Positions 10,301-14,640 of a stretch of 64,000 nucleotides of DNA are shown one piece after another. Origin of the DNA: an uncultured Collinsella sp. (GTDB lineage: Bacteria; Actinomycetota; Coriobacteriia; Coriobacteriales; Coriobacteriaceae). The position numbers were made by a program, and so were the translations under genes. The DNA lies in the NCBI GenBank assembly GCA_900541195.1, contig UQIY01000004.1, positions 9,134-73,133 of the forward strand, in the 5' to 3' direction. Within the stretch, counting starts at the first letter, position 1. Each line of letters begins with the position of its first letter. The notes beneath the pieces were generated by a model that worked only from the letters and a program-made list of their open reading frames with translations, made no database searches and had not been told where the DNA came from.

Positions 10301-12019
10301 ACGGGCGGCGCGACGTCAGTCAGGCTCACCGAGTTTGTGGACGCTGGCAACAAGGCTTACTACACCGAACCGTGGCTGAGCGAAATCGTGGGCGTGAAGG
10401 CCGATGAGGCCAAGGAGGACAAGGACGGCGCTTGGGTCAAGCTCGCCGATGACGAGGTCAAGGACAAGAGCCAGGCCGAACTCGCGAAGATGGCTGGCGC
10501 CAAGGTCGATGGCGCGTACTACCGCGCGCGCACTTCTTCCGACGCGACGGGCACGTTCTATACCCTCTCCGTTGATAAGGAAGAGCCCAAGAGCGAAAAC
10601 TTCTACTTGGTGGTGCGCACGCCGGCGGGGTCCGTGGGCGTCAACGGCTACACCGCCACCACGGTGGACACGAGCCTCAACGAGCACATCAACTACCTGC
10701 TGCGAGGCAAGAAAGCAGCCGACGGCAAGGCTGCCGAGGATGGGCACCAGAATACGCCCTCGACCTATAGCGTGGCATCAAACTACACGCACAGCCTCGT
10801 TGACAACAAGCGTAACCTCGTCGACAACAGGGACAGCATCAACCGGATGGAGCTCAAGGAAGCCACCTATTCGCTTTCCATGAACGTGAGCGACACCGTG
10901 ACGTTTGACTCGAGCCAGCAATACACGAGCTCTGACGCGCTGTATTATCAGCTCGATTCGTCGCTTGTCACCTATCACGATGGCGTCATCGCGGGCTCGG
11001 TAGGATACCCCACGGGCACGCAGGGCACGTATGAGTTCTACGTTAAGGTGGGTGATAACTACTACACCTGGGGCGGGTCGGGTTGGAATCTGGCCGGCAC
11101 GAAGGAGACCCCAGTGGTGTCGGGCCTTAGTTGGACTGCGAACGGTGGCGACATGTCACTGGTGCTTGCCGATGCTGAGGGTAATCCCATCGACATGTCG
11201 GGCCTGCGCGAGATCGCCAAGAACCATGTCAACGCCTTCACCGTTACCATGAGGGCCGCGCTCACCATGACGGAGCCTGCCTGCCAGGCGGGTATCGTGG
11301 CCTCGCAGAACAGCGGCACCGACCGCTACACCAAACCCAACTACCGCGCGTACCTTTCCACGCATGCCGACACGCTCAGCACCAGTAGCAACTCGGCATA
11401 CAACGATGGCGGCGCCGGCTACTACCGTATGGATGTGGGCTCATCGACCATCGCGCTCGAGGCGTCTAAGAAATCCCAGTTGGGCATCAACATCGATGAC
11501 CTCAAGTCCGCTGACGGCGAGATCGCTCTGGTGGGTACCTACGACCTGAGCAAGCTCACGGGCGCCGAGGCTAAGATCGACGCCGCAAGCACGGTGACCT
11601 ACACGCTGAGCCTGGAGCAGCGGCAAGATAATGGCGGCTATGCTCCGGTCGGCGATATCTCGAACTACATTACGGTGCTCGGCAGCGATTACCTAGGCAC
11701 GGGTGCGGCATCCGCCGACGGCAACAGCTATGTGTTCACCGACACCAAGACCAACGGCGCGTTCCTCACGCGCGACGGCAACAGCCTTGCCTTTAAGCAT
11801 GCCTTCCGCGTTAAAGTGAATACGAATGTTGAGGGTGAGAACCAAACTTACGCAAACTACCGCTTGGTGCTTACGGCCAATATTATGACCGGCAACGTTG
11901 TCGACGACACACCGGTCAACGTTAGCAACCTTGATGGCTATTCGCACTCCGACTACGTGACGTACACGCTAGCGCGCATCAACACCGAGGGCATTCGGCA
12001 CGAGACGAAAACCAACTAG
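1391..12019 (+). CDS. Giant exported GLUG-like repeat protein, putative adhesin
   Basis: A 3542-residue protein. A classical signal peptide occupies residues 1 to about 30 (MRTAKR, hydrophobic core, then VFAQE). Residues about 60-140 are low-complexity and Asp/Ala/Gly/Thr-rich, as in a wall-spanning stalk. From about residue 385 to 2580 there are at least 20 short GGxxG units (GGLIGEA, GGLVGKV, GGVVGYV, GGAIGYV, GGFIGCI, GGLLGSS, GGYVGAV), separated by 60-150 residues of beta-prone sequence. This is typical of GLUG-type repeats on right-handed beta-helices in large surface proteins. The final ~950 residues lack the repeat and look like beta-sandwich modules. The C-terminus (...GIRHETKTN) has no LPxTG, no membrane helix and no basic tail, so anchoring is unexplained. 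A terminator follows 10 bases after the stop. No protease or glycosidase catalytic motif was recognised. Adhesion or fibre formation is inference. Confidence 0.75.
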   Translation: MRTAKRITTACLTAIMIFQALAPSTEVFAQELDAVMEASVSAARAAGNTARSVQDAVATALQDADQATSDDVVTTPGADAGATEGGDGSTNAGESQDSTTDGTTNGDTPTEGDASQDDAAADEGAADGEQADDADADAADQANTAPTIATVEDLRHALGDGNVITDDLGAVTAITFESNADLIAISNTDPAIYQNANISKGGSTGIDFDVCGAEIVDGLGSLTFQGFGSDAYPFKGALNLGDRTLTVNKTLFNNIELSDDNSSVKLTWKGTDAQPIVAAKVAGADKTLAATVTVGTPKSDTEKDICKLTSPLVGEVTGALTLNATYTTSANSPLAVDMQSSAGNMGLLVNTLAEGASLTLAGLALPDKLDGTPTINATADGANAGGLIGEAREGATVALPTGIDVSALSVAGKNAAGGLIGKATNLTLNIADGVTVKPACNVGDKDSACSGGVIGDVSFAQGFIVKPNMFDLGKLVTLGASQRAGALFGVADISNGDIVVQGGTYKSKFTLPEGVSFNGSYGGLVGKVFATAKGVDESLRAFVVQKDADKKTCSIEFELAGKLSDTGGVVGYVGDSADSNSQPVAVVLDGVTVACKGDASARTDAGKFGGAVGVVDARNVLDVRDFKLTSDNPIGKAQSNRAAGIAGSAWNAVIKFSGITDLSGASFAENSTTGQLVYENHNALIFAVGDGSDADKGAAGWTFKRSNTASKTDDIATYGEVIRLGGDFIKLDVDTHKLTLPDSLTAANGAYTLTSVEDFAKLAITWQTNGYYSMVEGVSENNPNILQSSTITVNGTIDLKGTGLTGFTQNRADGSQVFSGTLNGGGTNGNGTINLAVGEPYGKRGEAVLDGNDTSNGNGKIYRHGRLGLFAAVNGATISNVTIAGSMKFDNGSAIDAGSLAGTIVGNLPLSGVTCKTNIACDDTFGNEVNIGGIAGSVSAASTVAFKDNSRAQATIAATKTLNGNSRIGGAIGYVGDYGSSFNVAGLEVAGSIETGNCTSGKIAQVGGFIGCIAQGSNEKNVTITGLSFSEFAMTVGKNGDKFNGAGGLLGYSWGNAIVTIGDTTANTSGSTYALKTTNNTTVTAENSTEVGGLVYAASGHWIINNYAINLANASFTANSATTLGVLIARGSTSDSNSFGAETNYNGLYLEDRAWWGTAYAVNGVSITAPKVKTYDEWLANGVKPESNLIDNGCNAVVSLHTEDQKLDMSGDPARDNSYRNRIAPANPSDSFPQTNGSVRYYYNLDKAYTAVGNKPENASKDNWMNSAEYLLLWCAYLYAPSAIQGYIIPGNQAIFQGNNIGTSDSAGVEINLDGYSFYPTDPAKGSTVTVNNATITFHYSDIKDEQEGNKKNSEATQHENMHCALIGTHTGSLKVKNVTLAGTVGSVVNDAGSSSGALVCCCIYGPINETNVAQLEIDGLTLDGLKVDGVNGYTSYAPLLINEMQTCVNLSAKNISTLSYAKGATAATSLFGRLGVGNNSDQVTAKFEQISLPSQKNNTIFTHASLLESFGYGSTSTGSADYTFTKADADAGKVTYGSEIDGSTEYPGKQLWYYDEATYGAVSGYVTVDGKKDGDVRPWFGDYLPYVYKGKAAEDGVQYHEIKVNQRIPKLVMGCGTYGDPYSVTNAAEMNAIANYINNMTALDGWEVTIVADQGRLCTRRSSDHSTDNEVTYVYKQANGTDNKWEKKTGDASTNSPQTLSDETMHRYMQSAYYSIEPTEGNTITLDGASFGGFGNRANPFRGVIVGNFGSDNKNATIKIENNEGSLRGLIPYSYGSVVRDLNIRYVNASATITYSAKDADGVPTAFFGGVVGCILGGDNIIDGVVVNGTTAENPTTGFTVTGGGDKPHLVPIGGYVGAIAGGGVIFRNMDKSGKSSWRAGTGDKSRGLGKGNFDLYNNPYVGRVIDGYAFSEGCKVENGNANYQINELTKKGTPCVTTTGTDNKYLGTNAEAPVTMVKNAQGLLVLSAIISSGAGAGAAHTNYSNNGVFRGSKAYWGSDSQDPAICGYLFGNKEYGKVRNANYANVGKPESAAGDFEIAKNDDQKAPGKQGWHGPLDHDDDVNSPYLVASYAADYQTGYVCASKSIGMSLEFKQGDTYDMTDYGTGYVGLNGRYYSNACNSNQPGTDRDRITPHVATIDGNGATITVGTEGTAYGVVEYADDDYKVSGVGGLFSTVMFTSTNVGQSVTANDGAQVKDLTFSNCNVALTYIDTNGEAKPGEAPNDLTGAGLLAGATANYDDGTCGIYRNVQMKNCTVSGAKSVGGLLGSSGRARRTTSEDRTYMVEFGDGWGPAYLYDCSYTGLNVTGEKNVGGYVGAVASACGVWTTAGTGVSERTVGKNSTITATGTVPYVGGVLGYVERSDISVNTNIGTTTAAQSSCTAVISGVNVLATGSNSDDHMGAGGVVGRARGGVISMSNVRIDGGNGTENAVIGDKAGTNNSIYNAGGLIGEVTSSGSPNKYWFDDCSVKNVSIAGTGKCSGGLIGYFFSNVNIACNNIAIENATIKGNWSGGLLGANNASNSGPVVIDVTNTKVSNTTFSERSNGGIMGDGRGQFHLLNVLMDSNSYNAGKTQGVLLGEVDTGDGKYSLSAAGVEVKPGSGKTTSDLPPMVYTTNTNTAAVNEKTYIAFGDYNGTAAAPNENKTLYGAGDTATTATSPYVTTRPVSTLAVRASDGDTTDRYLFGDGAAIDTATTIQSQAGARVPGRYTYTNIAGINDAGAYQNTSTYSADSSRSTYNANNITSDKKAKTDFPVLVIPGNDTTTVESYLNIVTNGGFSDARRLNGSTAHVTATAEVFSLADNGTFVKDVAASQAPTLKVLNNGTSSMAFRASTDWDNEQGRFTLLTVTFSEAGQSYRVQVPIIVKRMLEIDFTATYSEGANFKAADYATKYDKHVLVSSGDTMTGYLTWTYGSARGKPVDYGWNTLLEAGGSMGPLNKSITFGATLPEGTQLTLVDTANNSREYHYTVGTGGATSVRLTEFVDAGNKAYYTEPWLSEIVGVKADEAKEDKDGAWVKLADDEVKDKSQAELAKMAGAKVDGAYYRARTSSDATGTFYTLSVDKEEPKSENFYLVVRTPAGSVGVNGYTATTVDTSLNEHINYLLRGKKAADGKAAEDGHQNTPSTYSVASNYTHSLVDNKRNLVDNRDSINRMELKEATYSLSMNVSDTVTFDSSQQYTSSDALYYQLDSSLVTYHDGVIAGSVGYPTGTQGTYEFYVKVGDNYYTWGGSGWNLAGTKETPVVSGLSWTANGGDMSLVLADAEGNPIDMSGLREIAKNHVNAFTVTMRAALTMTEPACQAGIVASQNSGTDRYTKPNYRAYLSTHADTLSTSSNSAYNDGGAGYYRMDVGSSTIALEASKKSQLGINIDDLKSADGEIALVGTYDLSKLTGAEAKIDAASTVTYTLSLEQRQDNGGYAPVGDISNYITVLGSDYLGTGAASADGNSYVFTDTKTNGAFLTRDGNSLAFKHAFRVKVNTNVEGENQTYANYRLVLTANIMTGNVVDDTPVNVSNLDGYSHSDYVTYTLARINTEGIRHETKTN

Positions 12020-12028
12020 CTACGCGAG

Positions 12029-12059
12029 GGGCGGCAACCACCCGGTTGCCGCCCTTTTT
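12029..12059 (+). terminator. Intrinsic terminator after the giant surface gene
   Basis: A perfect 11-bp stem (GGGCGGCAACC at 12029-12039 with GGTTGCCGCCC at 12044-12054), a 4-base loop and a run of five T. It starts 10 bases after the stop codon and should end the surface-protein operon. Confidence 0.9.
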
Positions 12060-12094
12060 CTTGTTCGCTTGGCCTACTGCTGCCCCAGCTCTCC

Positions 12095-12196
12095 ACCAAC
12101 TTTCCAGCTTTCCACTTAACTTACCACTCAAGGTGGAAAGCTGGTAAGTTAGGTGGAAAGCTGGTAAGTTAGGTGGAAAGTTGGAAAGTTGGGAGG
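12095..12196 (+). repeat. Left repeat array upstream of the AlbA_2 gene
   Basis: Three tandem 20-bp copies (AGGTGGAAAGCTGGTAAGTT at 12131 and 12151; a variant with TTGGAAAGTT at 12171) follow an inverted copy of the same words at about 12096-12127 (TTTCCAGCTTTCCACTTAAC). The last copy runs directly into the Shine-Dalgarno sequence of the gene starting at 12203. A closely related array in the same orientation and order (inverted copy, then forward copies) lies just after the gene at 13699-13800. The array could be a multi-site operator for the DNA-binding product of the bracketed gene. Confidence 0.85.
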
Positions 12197-12202
12197 TTCG
12201 GC

Positions 12203-13672
12203 ATGAATGAGGAGTGGTTGGCGCAGGTTATCCATCATCTGCGGGCAATAGGAAACGACACCCAGCAGTACGAAGTAAAAGAAGCCAAGGGCGCGCTCCC
12301 CAAAAGCATCGTCGAGACGCTTTCGGCATTTTCCAACGCGCAGGGCGGCTTTATCATCCTCGGCATTTCCGAAAAGAACGGGTTTATGCCCGTCGAGGGT
12401 TTTGATGCCCGCAAGATGCAAGACGCCCTCTCTTCTGCATGTGAAAAGCTGACGCCCGTTGTGAGGCCGGATATCCAAGTGCTCCCCTTCGAGGGTAAGC
12501 TGGTGCTTTGCGCGCGCATCAAAGAAATGCATCCACGCGATAAACCCTGCTATATTGCGGCACGCGGAATGTACGATTCGTCCTTTATCCGTACGGGCGA
12601 CGGCGACCGGCGCATGACTCCCTACGAAATCGATCGCTTTATGGAGGAGCATGTTCAGCCTACATACGACGACGAGCCGGTCGAAGGTGCCACGCTCGAT
12701 GACCTTGACGCCGATCTTTTGCAAGGGTTTATAAAACGCCAGCGCGAGCTACACCCTAGGCTTTTGGGCACCAGAAGCGACGATGAGATTCTCCTTGACC
12801 TGCATGTGACCAAAAGGGTGGACGACGCAATCGTGCCGACGCTTGCTGCAATTGTCGCGATGGGACGGTTTCCGCAAAAGTTCTTCCCACGTCTCAATGT
12901 GACCTTTACGGCGTACCCCGGGACCACAAAAACGCAGCGAGTAAGTGATAACAAGCGTTTTGTGGATTCTCAGACCATTTTGGGTCCGATCCCTTTCATG
13001 ATTGAGGACATGCTTGCCGCCGTTGCGAGAAACACCCGAAACGCAGCGGTTATCGAGGGCGCGTTCCGGAAAGATGTGCCCGATTATCCGCCCGTGGCGC
13101 TGCGCGAGGCGGTGGCGAACGCGCTCATGCACCGCGACTACTCTTCCGCCGCGCGCGGCTCACAAGTGCAGGTCAACCTGTATATCGACCGCGTCGAGAT
13201 TCTCAATCCCGGCGGGCTGTACGGCGACGTAACGATCGATTCGCTGGGAGTTTCTGGGGTTTCGTCATCCAGAAACCAGTTCCTTTCAAATATCCTCGAG
13301 ACCACGCCGTACCCAGACGGTGGCTACGTGGTCGAAAATCGCGGCACTGGTTATCAGGAGATAGGTGAGCAGCTCGAGCGGGCAAACATGTTGCCGCCCG
13401 AACCAAAGAACTCGACAGTTTCTTTTTCGTTGACGTTCGATAAGCGAAAGATAATGCGGGCGGAACAGGTGACGTCTGTGGGGCATGTGGACGAGGCAAT
13501 CTTGGATTACCTGGCAACACATTCTTCGGCCTCGACCAAGGAGCTCACCGACGCTTCGGGTTTGAGCAGGAGCGCCGTTTCCAACCACATAAAAGGCTTG
13601 ATTGGTGCGGGCAAGATTGAGGCGATGGAGCCTCCGCGCAGCCCGCGACAACGGTATCGACTCGCGAAGTAG
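12203..13672 (+). CDS. AlbA_2 (Schlafen-like) / HATPase / winged-helix putative transcriptional regulator
   Basis: A 489-residue protein. The ATG at 12203 was chosen because GGGAGG lies 6 bases upstream; an upstream GTG at 12173 would place the repeat array inside the coding sequence. Residues about 20-130 match the AlbA_2 / Schlafen-like domain (YEVKEAKG, then ETLSAFSNAQGGFIILGI). Residues about 270-385 match the HATPase_c_4 type seen in RecG-related regulators (PPVALREAVANALMHRDYS, ILNPGGLYG, VVENRGTGYQ). The last ~55 residues form a winged helix (TKELTDASGLSRSAVSNHIKGL). Family members are annotated as ATP-binding regulators or phage-defence-associated proteins, and the biochemical role is generally unclear. 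The gene is monocistronic and lies between two repeat arrays, which suggests autoregulation or mobility as a unit. Confidence 0.85.
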   Translation: MNEEWLAQVIHHLRAIGNDTQQYEVKEAKGALPKSIVETLSAFSNAQGGFIILGISEKNGFMPVEGFDARKMQDALSSACEKLTPVVRPDIQVLPFEGKLVLCARIKEMHPRDKPCYIAARGMYDSSFIRTGDGDRRMTPYEIDRFMEEHVQPTYDDEPVEGATLDDLDADLLQGFIKRQRELHPRLLGTRSDDEILLDLHVTKRVDDAIVPTLAAIVAMGRFPQKFFPRLNVTFTAYPGTTKTQRVSDNKRFVDSQTILGPIPFMIEDMLAAVARNTRNAAVIEGAFRKDVPDYPPVALREAVANALMHRDYSSAARGSQVQVNLYIDRVEILNPGGLYGDVTIDSLGVSGVSSSRNQFLSNILETTPYPDGGYVVENRGTGYQEIGEQLERANMLPPEPKNSTVSFSLTFDKRKIMRAEQVTSVGHVDEAILDYLATHSSASTKELTDASGLSRSAVSNHIKGLIGAGKIEAMEPPRSPRQRYRLAK

Positions 13673-13698
13673 GGCTGTCCGTCGCCCATGCTTCGGTC

Positions 13699-13800
13699 TC
13701 CCAACTTCTGTCCAGCTTTCCACTTAACTTACCACTTAAGGTGGAAAGCTGGAAAGTTAAGTGGAAAGCTGGAAAGTAAGTGGAAAGCTGACATGTTAGG
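13699..13800 (+). repeat. Right repeat array downstream of the AlbA_2 gene
   Basis: Same organisation as the array at 12095-12196. An inverted unit (CCAGCTTTCCACTTAACTTA, from about 13712) is followed by forward copies of GGTGGAAAGCTGGAAAGTTA and variants up to about 13798. The ~50-bp core from CCAAC through GGTGGAAAGCTGG is nearly identical in both arrays, so the gene sits between imperfect direct repeats of about 100 bp. The right array does not immediately precede a gene. Confidence 0.85.
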
Positions 13801-14055
13801 TGCGGACTGACGAGGGGTTAATAATTGCACAAACCATACCAGCCAAACAAAAAGATACCCATCTGGTTGGTAAAACACCGTCAATGAGCCGCGAGCCAAC
13901 TAGCTGCGTAAATAAAGCCTAAAGAACTGTTGCAAATGAATGGCAAATACCCAGATGCCGCCGTTACGATTTTCAATTAACTGTTACGCGGGAACAGCAA
14001 AATGCTACTATCTAACAAGCACGTAAGAAAGCAGATTAACGGTTAAGGCTAAGAA
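13801..14055. other. AT-rich intergenic stretch, no gene seen
   Basis: This stretch is visibly richer in A and T than its surroundings. It holds an imperfect inverted repeat (TACCAGCCA near 13838, TGGTTGGTA near 13866) and a possible -10 box TACTAT near 14005 that could serve the HTH gene at 14056. No open frame with a credible ribosome binding site was found. Confidence 0.4.
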
Positions 14056-14460
14056 GTGGCAGGCATGTCAGAAGCAACAAGGACTCGCGCGCATGCGCCC
14101 GAGGTTGGGCAGCGCGCCGTCGAGATCCTCCAAGAGGGGGTCGGTCACCGCGCCCTCGCCGCAAAGCTTGGCATTCCCCAGGCCACGGCTCGTCAGTGGG
14201 CCCGCGCATATGCCGTGGGCGGTGCCGACGCCGTGCTCAACGCGGGCGCTCGTCATCACACCTATTCGTACGATGTAAAGCTCGCCGTGGTTAAGGACCG
14301 TCTGGAAAACGGCCTGACGGTTCGCGAGGCCATGATCAAGCACGGGATTCCCAGCGAGTCTTCGGTTAAGGCCTGGTGCCGCCAGTATCGCGAGAGCGGT
14401 GAGTCCGCGCTGGTCGATAAGCCGCGCGGTCGCAAGCCGCGCGTTAAAAAGGCGGAATAG
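14056..14460 (+). CDS. Small double helix-turn-helix protein, transposase OrfA-like
   Basis: A 134-residue basic protein with two successive helix-turn-helix units. The first is around residues 18-50 (VEILQEGVGHRALAAKLGIP, then ARQWARAYAVGG). The second is around residues 72-115 (VKLAVVKDRLENGLTVREAM, then SVKAWCRQYRESG). It ends in a basic tail (KPRGRKPRVKKAE). This is the layout of IS3-family OrfA and related transposase HTH proteins. No OrfB, DDE catalytic domain or inverted ends were found nearby, so it is either a relic or a domesticated DNA-binding protein. The start is uncertain: GTG at 14056 has AAGG 8 bases upstream, while ATG at 14065 has almost no spacing. A terminator follows, so it is not co-transcribed with the hydrogenase operon. 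Confidence 0.65.
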   Translation: MAGMSEATRTRAHAPEVGQRAVEILQEGVGHRALAAKLGIPQATARQWARAYAVGGADAVLNAGARHHTYSYDVKLAVVKDRLENGLTVREAMIKHGIPSESSVKAWCRQYRESGESALVDKPRGRKPRVKKAE

Positions 14461-14472
14461 CGAACGGGATGG

Positions 14473-14495
14473 TGCGCCCACAGGGGCGCATTTTT
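14473..14495 (+). terminator. Intrinsic terminator
   Basis: Stem TGCGCCC (14473-14479) with GGGCGCA (14484-14490), a 4-base loop, then five T. It separates the HTH gene from the hydrogenase operon. Confidence 0.85.
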
Positions 14496-14640
14496 CTTGC
14501 CGCCCCTCTGCTCCAAAGCGGACGTACCCTTACCCCGTACGCCTAAAACTCCCCAGTTGACCGAAAACCCGCCGTTGCTACTCCTCAATTGAGCTATAAC
14601 GTTAAACAATTGCAGCGTTTTTGCATGGGGGAGTGATGGT

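Noticed and set aside
1391..12019. Sortase (LPxTG) or C-terminal membrane anchor on the giant protein
   Set aside because: The last 60 residues were read for LPxTG-like motifs, a hydrophobic helix and a basic tail; none is present.
12131..12190. Three tandem 20-bp repeats considered as a CRISPR remnant
   Set aside because: There are no spacers between the units, no leader and no cas genes. The units are directly adjacent and an inverted copy is next to them.
14056..14460. Complete IS3-family insertion sequence
   Set aside because: Only an OrfA-like HTH protein is present; no DDE-domain partner, frameshift window, terminal inverted repeats or target duplication was found.
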